Notes: generated by a model from the letters alone, not told the origin. Shown: positions 52,047-61,090, numbered from the stretch's first letter. The stretch: DNA of 64,000 bases from Phyllobacterium bourgognense (GCF_003337575.1 NZ_QPJM01000009.1:62001-126000), one strand, 5' to 3'. Numbers and translations: made by a program.

Positions 52047-52961
52047 TCAGTAGTCCCACCAGGCTGGAACCCAACGAAACAAATCACCATGGGCCGCCAC
52101 GCGACCGACAGACGGAAAGGGTATGTGCGTCGATACCAGCCACGAGCCAGTCTCTGCCAGCTCGCGCATCAGACGGAGCCGAACGCGGGTTGCCTCCTCC
52201 GGATCGTGTTCGAATCCATTGTGCCACTCGGGGTGCTCAAACGACACAGGAAATATGGCGTCGCCGCCGAACATTAGCCGTTCGCCGCCGGATGCCATGC
52301 GGACAACGCTGTGTCCGGGAGTGTGGCCGCCAGTGCGGGTGACGACTATGCCTGGTGCCACCTCGGACTCTTGATCAAACGTATGGAGCTGGCTGCGATA
52401 CTCGTCGAGGAATTGCAGTGACGCTCGTCTTGCCAACTCCGCAAGTTCAGGTGGCATTCCGGTACGAGAGAAATCGGGGGCCTTCCAGAACTCGGCCTCG
52501 GCCGCCGATACGTGGATTCGCAGGTCCGGACGCAGTTGATCCTTCACGCCGTCTACGAGCAGTCCGCCTACGTGGTCAAAGTGCATATGGGTCAACACCA
52601 CATCGGTCACGGCCGCCAGATCAACCCCGGCCGCCTTCAGTCGATGGCCGAGCTGCCCGGCGCGCGGGAAGTCGGGGTATTCCTCACCTATCCCACTGTC
52701 AATAAGGATGGTCTGGTCGCCGATGCGCACTACGACTGCATTTAGCGGCCAGTCGAACGCGTCGTGAGCAAGGAGTCTTTCGTCCAGCCAGGCACCGCGG
52801 ATTGCTGGGTCAGCGTTGGTTGCCATGGATTCAGCTGGCGGCGTTAATACTCCATCGCTGATCACCATTACGTCAATGTCGCCGACCTGTACCGCGTAGC
52901 GCGATGGAACCGACTCGTCGATTCCCGCCTTGCCGGCGAGTGGGGTGTTGTCGAAGCTCAT
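52047..52961 (-). CDS. MBL-fold metallohydrolase
   Basis: 304-residue metallo-beta-lactamase-fold hydrolase, paralog of the protein at 41473. Metal motifs: VLTHMHFDHVGG (HxHxDH), TGGHTPGHSVVRM, FGGDAIFPVSFEHPEW and LVSTHIPFPSVG. No signal peptide. The ATG at 52961 has AGGAGA upstream and is preferred over the extension to 53099. It is followed by the Bfd-like gene. Pairing of an MBL protein with an iron-sulfur electron carrier may indicate a persulfide dioxygenase-like or redox function, but the Asp/His layout does not prove it. Confidence 0.9.
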   Translation of the reverse strand: MSFDNTPLAGKAGIDESVPSRYAVQVGDIDVMVISDGVLTPPAESMATNADPAIRGAWLDERLLAHDAFDWPLNAVVVRIGDQTILIDSGIGEEYPDFPRAGQLGHRLKAAGVDLAAVTDVVLTHMHFDHVGGLLVDGVKDQLRPDLRIHVSAAEAEFWKAPDFSRTGMPPELAELARRASLQFLDEYRSQLHTFDQESEVAPGIVVTRTGGHTPGHSVVRMASGGERLMFGGDAIFPVSFEHPEWHNGFEHDPEEATRVRLRLMRELAETGSWLVSTHIPFPSVGRVAAHGDLFRWVPAWWDY

Positions 52962-53418
52962 GTCAATCTCCTGCTGAGTAGCGTTTCGTGATTGCATTAG
53001 TCGTCGATTTGAGATGGAGGCGGAATCGGCCTGTGGTATAGGCTTCTTATGCCCGACGAATAGGTGGAACACCGAGAAGTTCTCGTGCCCTTGAACCATG
53101 GGTTAAGTCGGCTGCATCAGCTGGCTGGGTGCTGTAGTCAATTCGAGAATGCCGATAAACAGTTCAGGTGCCGCCAATCAACACTCCAGAATTGTAGTGC
53201 CAAGGATCGGATGAAACTTAGTGTTGGCTCCCGGTCATCAGGGATGAAAATCGGCGAGCGGATGACGAAACCCAGACTTCCCAGCCGCAATCCAGGCCAC
53301 TCTAACCAGAAGAATAGCACGGCTTCACACTTGGTAGGATAGTCTGCGTGCGCGGGATGACGGCACATACCGCTGTACAAAATGCGGGTAACTGAATGTT
53401 CCGGAGGCTAGAGGCGGC
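52962..53418. other. Intergenic region between divergent MBL and TetR-like genes
   Basis: 457 bp. Contains CTGTGGTATAGG (53031-53042) related to the palindrome before the cytochrome b operon. Short frames here have no protein character. Confidence 0.4.
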
Positions 53419-54099
53419 GTGCAACTGAATTTGAGGTCATTGACAGGACGAAACGAAATTCCGTTTGAGGACAGTCTTCAATCTTCGGATATCAGGACGA
53501 CCATTCTGCAAACGTCCATGCGGTTGTTCCAAGTCAATGGTTATGTCGGCACCTCGGTAGAGTGCATTGCCCTTGAGTCGTCGTGCAGTATGACCGCAGT
53601 GCACGAAGAATTTACGGATAGGATTGGGATATTCGGCGCGATCGTATCTGATGTTGTCGAACAAGGACTCCAGTTGCGCATACACAAGGACGACAACGCG
53701 ATTGATCTAGGCACCGTGCTGATGGAACATGGTCGACAGATCGTATCCCTGTCCGAAACGTCCGATCTGTTGTTCCTGTACCGCTTGACGGTGTGGGAAT
53801 CGGCGGCGGCTCCGGAGTTGGCCAGCGCATTTTTTGAATACGGTCCTCGTCGGTTGTCAGTGCGAATTGCGAAGCAAATCATGAACGACTGTGAACAATT
53901 TGGCATTCAGGCCGACGTGACCCGAGCCATCTCGAACTGGATGGCTACTCTGCTCTACGCTCAAATTCACCTGAGATGCTTGAGCAGAGTTTCATCAGCA
54001 TCGCAAGAGCAGATGACACACGAAGCGATAGGCTTTTTACTCGATGCAATTCTGCAGAACGCTCGGGCATCTCGAAACAATCCAATCGGGAGAAGCTGA
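53419..54099 (+). CDS. TetR-like regulator with degenerate HTH
   Basis: 226 residues with TetR architecture: an N-terminal HTH region RTTILQTSMRLFQVNGYVGT..ECIALESSCSMTAVHEEFTDRIGIF and an all-helical C-terminal domain containing TSDLLFLYRLTVWESAAAPE and FFEYGPRRLSVRIA, as in AcrR-type regulators. The recognition helix differs from the usual VSKGTIYxYFxSKE pattern (here CSMTAVHEEFTDR), so DNA binding may be altered or lost. GGAGGC lies before the GTG start. Target unknown; the divergent MBL gene is a candidate. Confidence 0.75.
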   Translation: MQLNLRSLTGRNEIPFEDSLQSSDIRTTILQTSMRLFQVNGYVGTSVECIALESSCSMTAVHEEFTDRIGIFGAIVSDVVEQGLQLRIHKDDNAIDLGTVLMEHGRQIVSLSETSDLLFLYRLTVWESAAAPELASAFFEYGPRRLSVRIAKQIMNDCEQFGIQADVTRAISNWMATLLYAQIHLRCLSRVSSASQEQMTHEAIGFLLDAILQNARASRNNPIGRS

Positions 54100-54100
54100 A

Positions 54101-54118
54101 CCTAGACGAAAGTATAGC
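54101..54118. promoter_or_regulatory. Weak relative of recurrent box
   Basis: CCTAGACGAAAGTATAGC after the TetR-like gene, 150 bp before the small GNAT gene. The left half matches the kinase 3 box (CCTAGAC). Confidence 0.25.
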
Positions 54119-54264
54119 GTAGCCAGCAATCAAGTAGGATAGCTGGCCTGACGAGCGGATTCCATAATCGTCAAATTCCCCGCCACTCAATCCATCCACA
54201 ATAGCCGCTTGAAGTTCGGTCGATAGACTATGGGGACTTACAGCCGCCAATCTTGGAGTAAGAA

Positions 54265-54552
54265 ATGCTCGCCAATGCCATTGTTGAAGACAACCCCACT
54301 TTCAACCGTTACGAGATGCCGATAGCCGACGGTCTCATTGCCGCGGCGTATTACAGGACTGAGGGTCATATTGTGATTTTAACCCACACGGAAGTGCCAT
54401 TCCAATATTCGGGCGAAGGCATCTGTTCACAGTTGGCGAGGGGGGTATTCGACATAATACGCGAGAGTGGCCGCAAGGTAATGCCAACTTGTACGTTCAT
54501 GGTAAAATTCGCGGGTCAACATCCAGAGTATAGCGATCTGATCGTTGGCTGA
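54265..54552 (+). CDS. Small GNAT-like acetyltransferase (YjdJ/NATD1 type)
   Basis: 95 residues of the same minimal GNAT family as 47850: AAAYYRTEGHIVILTHTEVP, acetyl-CoA loop FQYSGEGICSQLARGVFDII (with IC in place of the common IA), and the family tail CTFMVKFAGQHPEYSDLI. GGAGTAAGAA is before the ATG. It is read rightwards and followed by the PhyR-like gene. The repeat of this rare small family in one window supports a shared pathway, function unknown. Confidence 0.85.
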   Translation: MLANAIVEDNPTFNRYEMPIADGLIAAAYYRTEGHIVILTHTEVPFQYSGEGICSQLARGVFDIIRESGRKVMPTCTFMVKFAGQHPEYSDLIVG

Positions 54553-54692
54553 CTGATACCGAAGTCCTCTTTACGAATACATCTTGAGCCAGGCACGCAC
54601 CACTGGTGAACAGGTCTAAGCTCCAGAACCTGGTTTTCATAGTAAGCGGTTTGCCGCACTGTTTAATTCCGGTGTCACAGGACTCCAAATCA

Positions 54693-55145
54693 ATGTCATT
54701 GTCCGCTCGTATAACTCCGCACTTGCCTTGTCTTCGGCGCTTTGCGCACGCCATCGCGGGTTCACAATATCGGGGCGACGCCTATGTAGCTGCCACTCTG
54801 GAGAGTCTCATTCACGACATAGAGATTTTCCCACACACCAGTTCTGATCGCGTGGGCCTGTGCAAGCTCTTTCTCAGATTTTTTAATTCGGTAGATGGGT
54901 CCGAAATTGGGCAGAGAAAGCAAGTGTTTGCTGGATTCAAGTCGTCTACGACAGCGCGTCAAGCACTTCTTTTGACTGCCATTGAAGGTTTCAGCGAGGC
55001 CGAGACAATGGAGATCCTCGAGGTGACCGAAGATGTGTTGCATGCGCTACTGGAGGATGCATCTGACGAACCCGTCGGCGCATCGCGATCGGCATCTTCA
55101 ATTCGCCGGAATATCCACATACTGCCGCGAAGATCCAACGTATAG
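54693..55145 (+). CDS. phyR: PhyR-type sigma-like protein lacking the receiver domain
   Basis: 150-residue protein that matches the N-terminal sigma(EcfG)-like half of PhyR, the anti-anti-sigma factor of the alphaproteobacterial general stress response. It starts MSLSARITPHLPCLRRFAHA, then GDAYVAATLESLIHDIEIFP and SSDRVGLCKLFLRFF (sigma2-like), and ARQALLLTAIEGFSEAETMEILEV (sigma4-like). PhyR continues into a receiver domain (IIEDEPLIAMD...); here the frame ends after the linker with IRRNIHILPRRSNV and no receiver is found in any frame downstream. It could be a decaying copy or a constitutive NepR ligand. The frame extends upstream to 54606, but ATG 54693 matches PhyR starts. Confidence 0.8.
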   Translation: MSLSARITPHLPCLRRFAHAIAGSQYRGDAYVAATLESLIHDIEIFPHTSSDRVGLCKLFLRFFNSVDGSEIGQRKQVFAGFKSSTTARQALLLTAIEGFSEAETMEILEVTEDVLHALLEDASDEPVGASRSASSIRRNIHILPRRSNV

Positions 55146-55365
55146 CGGGTGAATGCGCCTCGTGATCTCTCGGCAATTAAACTACAGTAGATCAAACCAA
55201 CTGCAAAGCCGACCGTTGTCATCGCAGCACACATACATATTCAGCAGATCATGTGCGAACGTTGCGGTTCACCCTCGACGGAGAGTGGGCAAACCATGGT
55301 TCTATAGATTTGGAGGGCGTTTTTAGGCTCTGTGGGCCTCATTTTTCGAATGTCTGGAGTCTGCA

Positions 55366-56289
55366 ATGCGCTTTTACTTTTTAGTGGCCCTTATAATTGG
55401 AACGTTTGCGGGTATATCGGCAGTGCCGGCAGCAAATGGCACGATTATCGATGGCAAGTCGGACGTGGAGGGGGTCGCTTATCACTACCTTTTGGCGCAG
55501 GGTGGGCCGCAAACAGTAGTGCTGCTGCATGGCTGGGGTACCACATCATACATGTGGCGTCATGTGATGCCGCAATTGGCGGCTAAAGGGTATACAGTTC
55601 TCGCGCCGGATCTACGTGGTCTGGGCGACACCGCCAAACCTCTGGCCGGCTATGATAAGGCTTCGATAGCCGAGGACGTTCGAAAGCTGGTGAGCAATCT
55701 GGGCATCGGTCCGTCGGTGAACCTCGTCGGCCATGACATGGGCGGCATGGTCGTCTATGCTTATGCGGCCAAACATCCCAATGACGTTGAGACACTGGCG
55801 ATTCTGGATGTTCCTCTCCCCGGCATTGAGCCTTGGGACGAACTGATCCAGGGCCCTCGTACTTGGCATTTTCGCTTCCACTCTGTCCGCGATGTTCCGG
55901 AAATGCTTATCGCAGGCCGTGAACTCGAATATCTCAAATGGTTCCACACTGCCGAGGGCGTTAATTCGCGCGCCTTCGACAACGAAGCCGATGAGTTTTA
56001 CGGACGCTCATATGCTCAACCGGGGGCACTTCGGGCTGGTTTTGAATATTATCGTGCATTTCCCAAAGACGTGGAAGCTAACAGATTATTTTCCATCGAA
56101 AAGCTACAGATGCCGGTTCTTGCCATGAGTGGAGTTGGGGGCATGGGACTGGAGTATGGCAACCATATCCGCCACGTCGCAAAAAACGTGCGGGGCGTGG
56201 TCGTGGAAGGTTCTGGCCATTGGATCCCTGAAGAGCAGCCTGCAGCCGTCACGAAAGCACTGATCGAATTTCTTCCTGCACCCATGTGA
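55366..56289 (+). CDS. Exported alpha/beta hydrolase (epoxide hydrolase-like)
   Basis: 307-residue hydrolase with a signal peptide MRFYFLVALIIGTFAGISAV. Motifs of the epoxide hydrolase/haloalkane dehalogenase group: VVLLHGWGTTSYMW (oxyanion), Asp nucleophile in VGHDMGGMVVYAYA, cap-domain segment with FDNEADEFYGRSYAQPGALR, and catalytic His in VEGSGHWIPEEQPAAV. An Asp rather than Ser nucleophile favours epoxide or haloalkane hydrolysis. The broken hydrolase at 15048 belongs to the same group and is exported too. It follows the PhyR-like gene by 220 bp. Confidence 0.88.
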   Translation: MRFYFLVALIIGTFAGISAVPAANGTIIDGKSDVEGVAYHYLLAQGGPQTVVLLHGWGTTSYMWRHVMPQLAAKGYTVLAPDLRGLGDTAKPLAGYDKASIAEDVRKLVSNLGIGPSVNLVGHDMGGMVVYAYAAKHPNDVETLAILDVPLPGIEPWDELIQGPRTWHFRFHSVRDVPEMLIAGRELEYLKWFHTAEGVNSRAFDNEADEFYGRSYAQPGALRAGFEYYRAFPKDVEANRLFSIEKLQMPVLAMSGVGGMGLEYGNHIRHVAKNVRGVVVEGSGHWIPEEQPAAVTKALIEFLPAPM

Positions 56290-56546
56290 TTGCCACCCCA
56301 TCGGGTCGCTGCGGCGGACACGGCAAGTGGATGGCAGAGAGCCATCTCGCCGTTGGCAGAAACGGGATAAGCGAAAGCCGATCCAGCCAAACACGTCGTT
56401 GGAAATCCTCAACGATAATAGCCTAATGTTGCTTTGGGTTTTGCGACCAATGCGTGATACTGGAACCGTCCAGGTATCCGGGAGCGCGCCCTATCGCCGG
56501 GCTGGCGTCTTTCATTCTTCTTCGCATCTCCACATAGCCGTTTGCG

Positions 56547-57380
56547 CTATGGGACAATAAGAAATGGCACTTTAGCGGCAGCTGATAAATACGGCTGGCC
56601 GATCCCAAAAGGGAAGGCGTCAATCCAAGAAAGCCTAGATGCAGCGAACGCTACCAAGTCGAAGTTGTGATGTTCGGCCATGCCAAAGAGCGAACTGCTA
56701 CGCACGTATCCAGTAGGCATTTGTACCGAAACCTTGGCACCGTGTCTTGCCATATAGAGGGCAAGGTCTCCACCAGGTTGTTCACCTGCGATCTTGCCAG
56801 ATCTGTCGTTGGCGATAAGGTCTATTGAGACACTGTCTGCCAGCAGTAGGAGTAATCCAGTAATGAGCTGCCGGGGAATTGAACTACCATTCCAGCCTGC
56901 GAGTATTCTATTTGGTGGTTCCTTCTTCACCCACAATGGAGGTACCACGATTACAGGAAGCTCAGCTTTTGACAGTATCGACTTGAGCGACCAAATGCCT
57001 GAAATAAAATTCGGCGGGGGCGTTCCCATAACAATCAAATCGGCATGCAGAGCAGTCAAGATTGTGCTTCTGTAGACCTCATCTCTTTCAATCCAATGAT
57101 ACTCATATGTTATATTTTGACCTTCCGTTGCGAATAGAAACAGTTTGTGTGCGATCATTGAATTGCGTACGGCGTCACACCGATGGTGTTTTATCAAGCG
57201 CTGCATGGCCTCTTAGCCACGCACAAAAGATTCCGAATTGTTGCAGCTCGACTTAGGAGCAGTTACACAAAGTGCTACCAAATGAGCGCTATGACGGAGG
57301 CATAACTGCACCGCATACTGGGCCCTGACAAACGTGTCGGGAGAACTGTCAACCAACAAAACTACAGTTTTTAAACCCAT
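56547..57380 (-). pseudogene. Universal stress protein interrupted by an in-frame stop
   Basis: The frame starts at ATG 57380 (AAGGAAAG upstream) with MGLKTVVLLVDSSPDTFVRA, the first Usp strand and helix. A TAA at 57213-57215 then interrupts it; the same frame continues from the next codon and holds most of Usp domain 1 (YHWIERDEVYRSTILTALHA, DLIVMGTPPP, PVIVVPP) and all of Usp domain 2 (ILAGWNGSSIPRQLI, LFGMAEHHNFDLVAFAA, KVPFLIVP). Two-domain Usp proteins have ~280 residues, and the whole frame gives 277. The stop is a point mutation, or readthrough or re-initiation at ATG 57206 makes a shortened protein. Confidence 0.75.
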
Positions 57381-57434
57381 AGCTTTCCTTTTGCGTGCGC
57401 GCCTTGTTTTGGCTCGCGCTGCCGGCGCCGTCAC

Positions 57435-57889
57435 TAGCGGAAGTTCAGATGGCCTCTAACATCGAAGATAGATCTCGGGAAAATTGGCTGTTGAAGCGTC
57501 AACACGAGACCAAAGATTGGCTGTCGGGATGCGACAAGACAATCGATCGACAAAGAAGATGATTTCCCTACTGTGAAATAGGCTTCCAAGGTGGGTTATT
57601 TTTCAACGTCGCAAAAGTATACATTGGTTTATGTGTTCGCAGGATCTGTTGGCCAGTGAGAGAAACGTTAGAAGTCGTGAAACAGGTCATGACTGAAGTT
57701 CAGGAACGATTTGCTGCGATCTATGGTGTGTGTTTGGGCTTTCCGACGACTAGTGTTTTCGCGTTGAGCGTTGTGGTTCTATGCTCCATAGGGCCGCAAT
57801 ATTCCTATCCGAGGCGACATGCGTTGAGTAGTGCTCTCACCCGTGTGCGCATTGTGCATACGGATGAGAGGTTCTCTGAGGACGAGACT
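57435..57889. other. Intergenic region upstream of Usp and downstream of nitroreductase 1
   Basis: 455 bp. A rightward frame (57656-58141) overlaps nitroreductase 1 on the other strand and has no recognised domain. AAAGTATACATTGG near 57607-57620 weakly resembles the recurrent box. Confidence 0.3.
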
Positions 57890-58612
57890 TTATTCATTGA
57901 AGAAGGAGGTGAATTCCTCAACTTCGAGTTTGTAGTTTTCCATATTGTTTTCCGGCCGATCATTATCGGCATATCCAAGGGCCATACCCGCAACAACCAG
58001 ATCAGATTCGGGTATTCCAAGTTCCGACCGGAGCAACGGATTTTGCAGGGACCAGATCTGCTGAGTACAGGTATCAAGCCCTCTGGCCCGCGCGGCAAGC
58101 ATTACGCTCTGGAGGAAACAGCCGTAACAAATGAAACTTGACCATTCCAGGCGACGATCCATCGAGAATATGATCCCGATAGGAGCATTGAAGAATCTAA
58201 ACTGACGTTCATTGTCTTTTAGCCGTCCATACTTGTCACTTCGCGGCACACCGACGGCGTCTCCCAATTGACCACGAAAAACATTGAATCTGGCAAAGTA
58301 CGGCTCATCGAGTGTTGACGGGAAAAATGCGTACTCGGGCGTAAGCCTTTCAGGACCGGCCCGATAAATATCAACGGCTTTGGAACTTATCCTCTCTTTT
58401 GCTTTGCCTGACAAAACAAAGCATTTCCAAGGCTGGATGTTACTAGAACTTGGTGCGTATCTAGCGACTGATAAGATGTCCTTGACGGTTTCCATTGATA
58501 CTGGCGTATCCAAAAATCCGCGTTTTGCTCGTCTTTGGATGATCGCTTGGTCCACCGATATCTTGTCCTCAAGATCCCGGCAGGTTAGGTTCATTCTCGT
58601 GTTCAAGTCCAT
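57890..58612 (-). CDS. Nitroreductase family protein 1
   Basis: 240-residue FMN-dependent nitroreductase-fold protein. FMN-binding landmarks: the first Arg cluster IIQRRAKRGFLDTPV, APSSSNIQPWKCFVL (the conserved S-S-N-x-Q-P-W), and the later G-x-x-x-G-Y segment VVAGMALGYAD. A distinctive stretch, GDAVGVPRSDKYGR, and CYGCFLQSVMLAARARGLDT place it in the PnbA-like group. Start ATG 58612; AAGGGGA is unusually close, and ATG 58594 is an alternative. It shares about two-thirds of its residues with nitroreductase 2 at 62152. Reduction of nitroaromatics or quinones is the family role. Confidence 0.88.
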   Translation of the reverse strand: MDLNTRMNLTCRDLEDKISVDQAIIQRRAKRGFLDTPVSMETVKDILSVARYAPSSSNIQPWKCFVLSGKAKERISSKAVDIYRAGPERLTPEYAFFPSTLDEPYFARFNVFRGQLGDAVGVPRSDKYGRLKDNERQFRFFNAPIGIIFSMDRRLEWSSFICYGCFLQSVMLAARARGLDTCTQQIWSLQNPLLRSELGIPESDLVVAGMALGYADNDRPENNMENYKLEVEEFTSFFNE

Positions 58613-58706
58613 TCCCCTTTTGTAGCCGACTATAGTCTTCAAAGGTGGCGACATCGTCTTGCGTACGGGCGCTGAATTCGCCAGCTTCATGTCATGCTGA
58701 CGTGAA

Positions 58707-59738
58707 TTATGCAGATCGCAAGTGCTTGGACGGGGGCATACTCATCAACGTCGATTCGATTGCTTCTTGTTGGATGGATGGAAGCTCAGCGACATTCGAG
58801 AAATAGGTACGCACTCTCGGCAGATCACCCCACAGACTACCAAGCCCAAGGTATTCAAGTCTTACTAAACTCACTCCCCAAAATAGATCAGCAAGGGTGA
58901 CCGTGGTACCACACAGCCACTCAGCGCCGTTTGCTTGGAGGTCTCGATCCAACTGGACGATTATTTCGCGGGCCCTTGAACGCGCAGCATGCTGGAAAGA
59001 GGGATCACGACTGACATTCTTGCCCCCTTTTTCCTTCTTTATTTTCGCATGGTATGCGGCAACCAGTTCATGGTCGGCCGAATTGTCGGCGGCAAGCTCC
59101 TGTAGCGCTTCAACCTTATCGTCGTACACGGACAGCATCAGTTCTTGAAGTATTTGGGGCCGCCGGTCGTCCTCAGGATGAAATCCGTACAACAACGCAG
59201 GGTGTGGAGTGTTGTCGACCGCATCCAATTGCGCTTTCATTTGTGCAAGCAACAATGGGTCGTTTGGCACCAGTGAAGGCGAGTTCGAAACAGTCCCGTT
59301 GACATGCAGGCAAATGCGTAGCGAGTCGACTATCACTTCGCCTGTGAAAAGATCCACGAGCGTCGGCACCGCACAGGCATCAAAACCTTGAGTTGAGACC
59401 GACGACACACCCGTATAGTTGGCCGCGAGATCAGTACTTAGCAGTTTGCCACCAATCAACCTCAACCGCACGTAATCGGGATGATAATTCTCAGCCGGAA
59501 TTAGCTTCCCCGATGATGCCATCCTGTTGCCTATGATGACCATATCGCAGGATTTGAAAGCCGCGCCCTTTTGCACCAGTGTGGCACGCACTTTCTGTGA
59601 ACAGAAGGACATTGCGGAATGGAAAAGTGTAAACCGCCCTTGCTCGTAACCGTTGGTGTTTCGCTCGGTCAGTCTGGATGGGTCTGCTATGCTATTGTTC
59701 GCCTTCGCGAGCATCATCTCAAGTGTCGATTTGTCCAT
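58707..59738 (-). CDS. GST-superfamily protein, reductive-dehalogenase-like
   Basis: 343-residue protein, much longer than a normal GST (~210). The thioredoxin-fold part starts RFTLFHSAMSFCSQKVRATL, with Cys at the catalytic position as in PcpC- and LinD-type hydroquinone reductive dehalogenases, then NYHPDYVRLRLIGGKL and the cis-Pro segment AVPTLVDLFTGEVIVDSLRI. The C-terminal helical domain has LCGTTVTLADLFWGVSLVRL. An insert rich in charged residues (about 185-265) accounts for the extra length. Family resemblance to LinD is by length and active-site pattern only. Located between TDO-like and nitroreductase genes. Confidence 0.8.
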   Translation of the reverse strand: MDKSTLEMMLAKANNSIADPSRLTERNTNGYEQGRFTLFHSAMSFCSQKVRATLVQKGAAFKSCDMVIIGNRMASSGKLIPAENYHPDYVRLRLIGGKLLSTDLAANYTGVSSVSTQGFDACAVPTLVDLFTGEVIVDSLRICLHVNGTVSNSPSLVPNDPLLLAQMKAQLDAVDNTPHPALLYGFHPEDDRRPQILQELMLSVYDDKVEALQELAADNSADHELVAAYHAKIKKEKGGKNVSRDPSFQHAARSRAREIIVQLDRDLQANGAEWLCGTTVTLADLFWGVSLVRLEYLGLGSLWGDLPRVRTYFSNVAELPSIQQEAIESTLMSMPPSKHLRSA

Positions 59739-59784
59739 GGGGAAAGTGCCTCCATCCTCGAAAGCTGATCAATGCGTCATGGGT

Positions 59785-59806
59785 GGCCGGCACCCGTGTG
59801 CCGGCC
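59785..59806. terminator. Hairpin between TDO-like and GST genes
   Basis: GGCCGGCAC / GTGCCGGCC exact 9-bp arms with a 4-nt loop in the 121-bp gap. It may attenuate transcription inside the leftward cluster. Confidence 0.45.
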
Positions 59807-59859
59807 CAACACGCCAACATGGCGAGCGTTCCGTTATGCCAGCATTTGCAAAAATGGTA

Positions 59860-60699
59860 TTAGTCAACCATGCCACGGGCCGCCCAAACTTCGGGGAAAG
59901 GAATTTCTTCCATCGTTGGTAACAGCCACCCGATAGCATCTTCTCCGTGATATGCTGGGCGTCCTCCGAACGTCCGTCGCGTCGCCATCAAATGAAGGTA
60001 CTTCCAATTGGTGAACTCCACCGCAATATCGGCCAGAAGTTCTGCCATTGCTCTCCAATGATCAGCAGGATCGTTCTTGATATAGATTTGATGCCAGACC
60101 GCGGCAACGTTGGAATCTGCTACATAGGGTTCCGCATAGTCGCGTGCGATTTGAGACTGCGGCACGGCTGCTCCACTTCGGGCAAGAGCAGCTAGAACAT
60201 CGTCATAGATGCTAGGCTCTTCAAGTGCGGCAGATAATTGTGCCATCCGTTTTGGCTGGCTTGCGAAATAATCTAGCTGATGTCGCTGTTTGATCCCCAT
60301 CAGGAAAACCATGTGACGGAACGACCAACCCTGGAGTGCGCTGTCCTTGCCATGGGTAGATTGAAGCCCGCGGAGAATGGGCATCAGCTCGGACGGAGTT
60401 AACCAAGATAGTGAACGCCAATTCGCATTCAATGCCACCATATGATTTACAATCCGGTGAAAAACACGGTTTGTCTCTGCAATATTATCTTCGCGGAGTT
60501 TTCGCTGAGCGGTTTGCAGTTCTTTGGTAATAAGAGCCCAATAAAGTTCGCTCACCTGCACATTCACAATGAACGCAGGTTCTGCAGGACTATCGCTGAC
60601 CAGGTTTTGAAGTGAGTGAAGAGCTTCTGTCTGGATATAGGCGGAGTACGGAGTCTCCCCCGGCGGACATGTTCCCAGTTTTCGTTCATGGTCTGACAT
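59860..60699 (-). CDS. Tryptophan 2,3-dioxygenase-like haem protein
   Basis: 279-residue helical protein of the TDO/IDO-like superfamily. Early helix FIVNVQVSELYWALITKELQ matches the family's FIVxHQxxELWF segment, with His replaced by Asn-Val-Gln. The region RSLSWLTPSELMPILRGLQS and the proximal region FTNWKYLHLMATRRTFGG keep the W-x-x-x-H pattern with candidate haem ligand His ~236. The glycine-rich GTGGSSG substrate loop of true TDO is replaced by FGGRPAYHGEDAIGW. True tryptophan oxidation is therefore uncertain; PrnB- or MarE-like chemistry on an indole is another possibility. GGAGGAG precedes the start. It is near LysR, GST and nitroreductase genes. Confidence 0.75.
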   Translation of the reverse strand: MSDHERKLGTCPPGETPYSAYIQTEALHSLQNLVSDSPAEPAFIVNVQVSELYWALITKELQTAQRKLREDNIAETNRVFHRIVNHMVALNANWRSLSWLTPSELMPILRGLQSTHGKDSALQGWSFRHMVFLMGIKQRHQLDYFASQPKRMAQLSAALEEPSIYDDVLAALARSGAAVPQSQIARDYAEPYVADSNVAAVWHQIYIKNDPADHWRAMAELLADIAVEFTNWKYLHLMATRRTFGGRPAYHGEDAIGWLLPTMEEIPFPEVWAARGMVD

Positions 60700-61090
60700 A
60701 GACGCTCACTCCTCCAAATGTTTAAGAAAACTTCCGAGCGAGGTTTCCAGATCCGCATTGCAATAGAACCTTTTGACCCCAGAATTTTCCCTTGGTGAAT
60801 GCTTTGCATGTTCCGTTGCTAAAGCAGTCACACTCAAGCCAGTTGTTACTCGGAATCATAGAATGGGTGCTAAGCCTCCAACAGCCGTGAGTTTCAAAAC
60901 ACAGCGTCCAAAGAACTAGACGATACTTTTTGAAAACTTCGTCTGAACAAATTTCAGTTGGGGAGGCCACGCTAGTGCCAAGAGCAACGATAGCGTTGTC
61001 GAAACCACTTTAGGATCAATTAGACGGAATGCAGACAAGCAAAATTAGTTAGCCAAGACACCAATCTCGGAATTAGTATCCGTTTCTGTT
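60700..61090. other. Intergenic region between LysR gene and TDO-like gene
   Basis: 391 bp. A leftward 82-residue frame from GTG 60970 (MASPTEICSDEVFKKYRLVL...) is not recognised and has a cysteine-rich tail; I do not call it. Probably the promoter of the TDO-like gene. Confidence 0.35.

Noticed and set aside
54959-55234. 91-residue minus-strand frame opposite the PhyR-like gene
   Set aside because: Antisense to a strongly recognisable domain; checked also as a possible NepR but lacks any NepR-like helix pattern.
57656-58141. 161-residue plus-strand frame before and over nitroreductase 1
   Set aside because: Second half is antisense to nitroreductase; first half shows no domain.
60722-60970. 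82-residue minus-strand frame upstream of the TDO-like gene
   Set aside because: GTG start without a ribosome binding site, odd composition, no family; left as part of the intergenic description.
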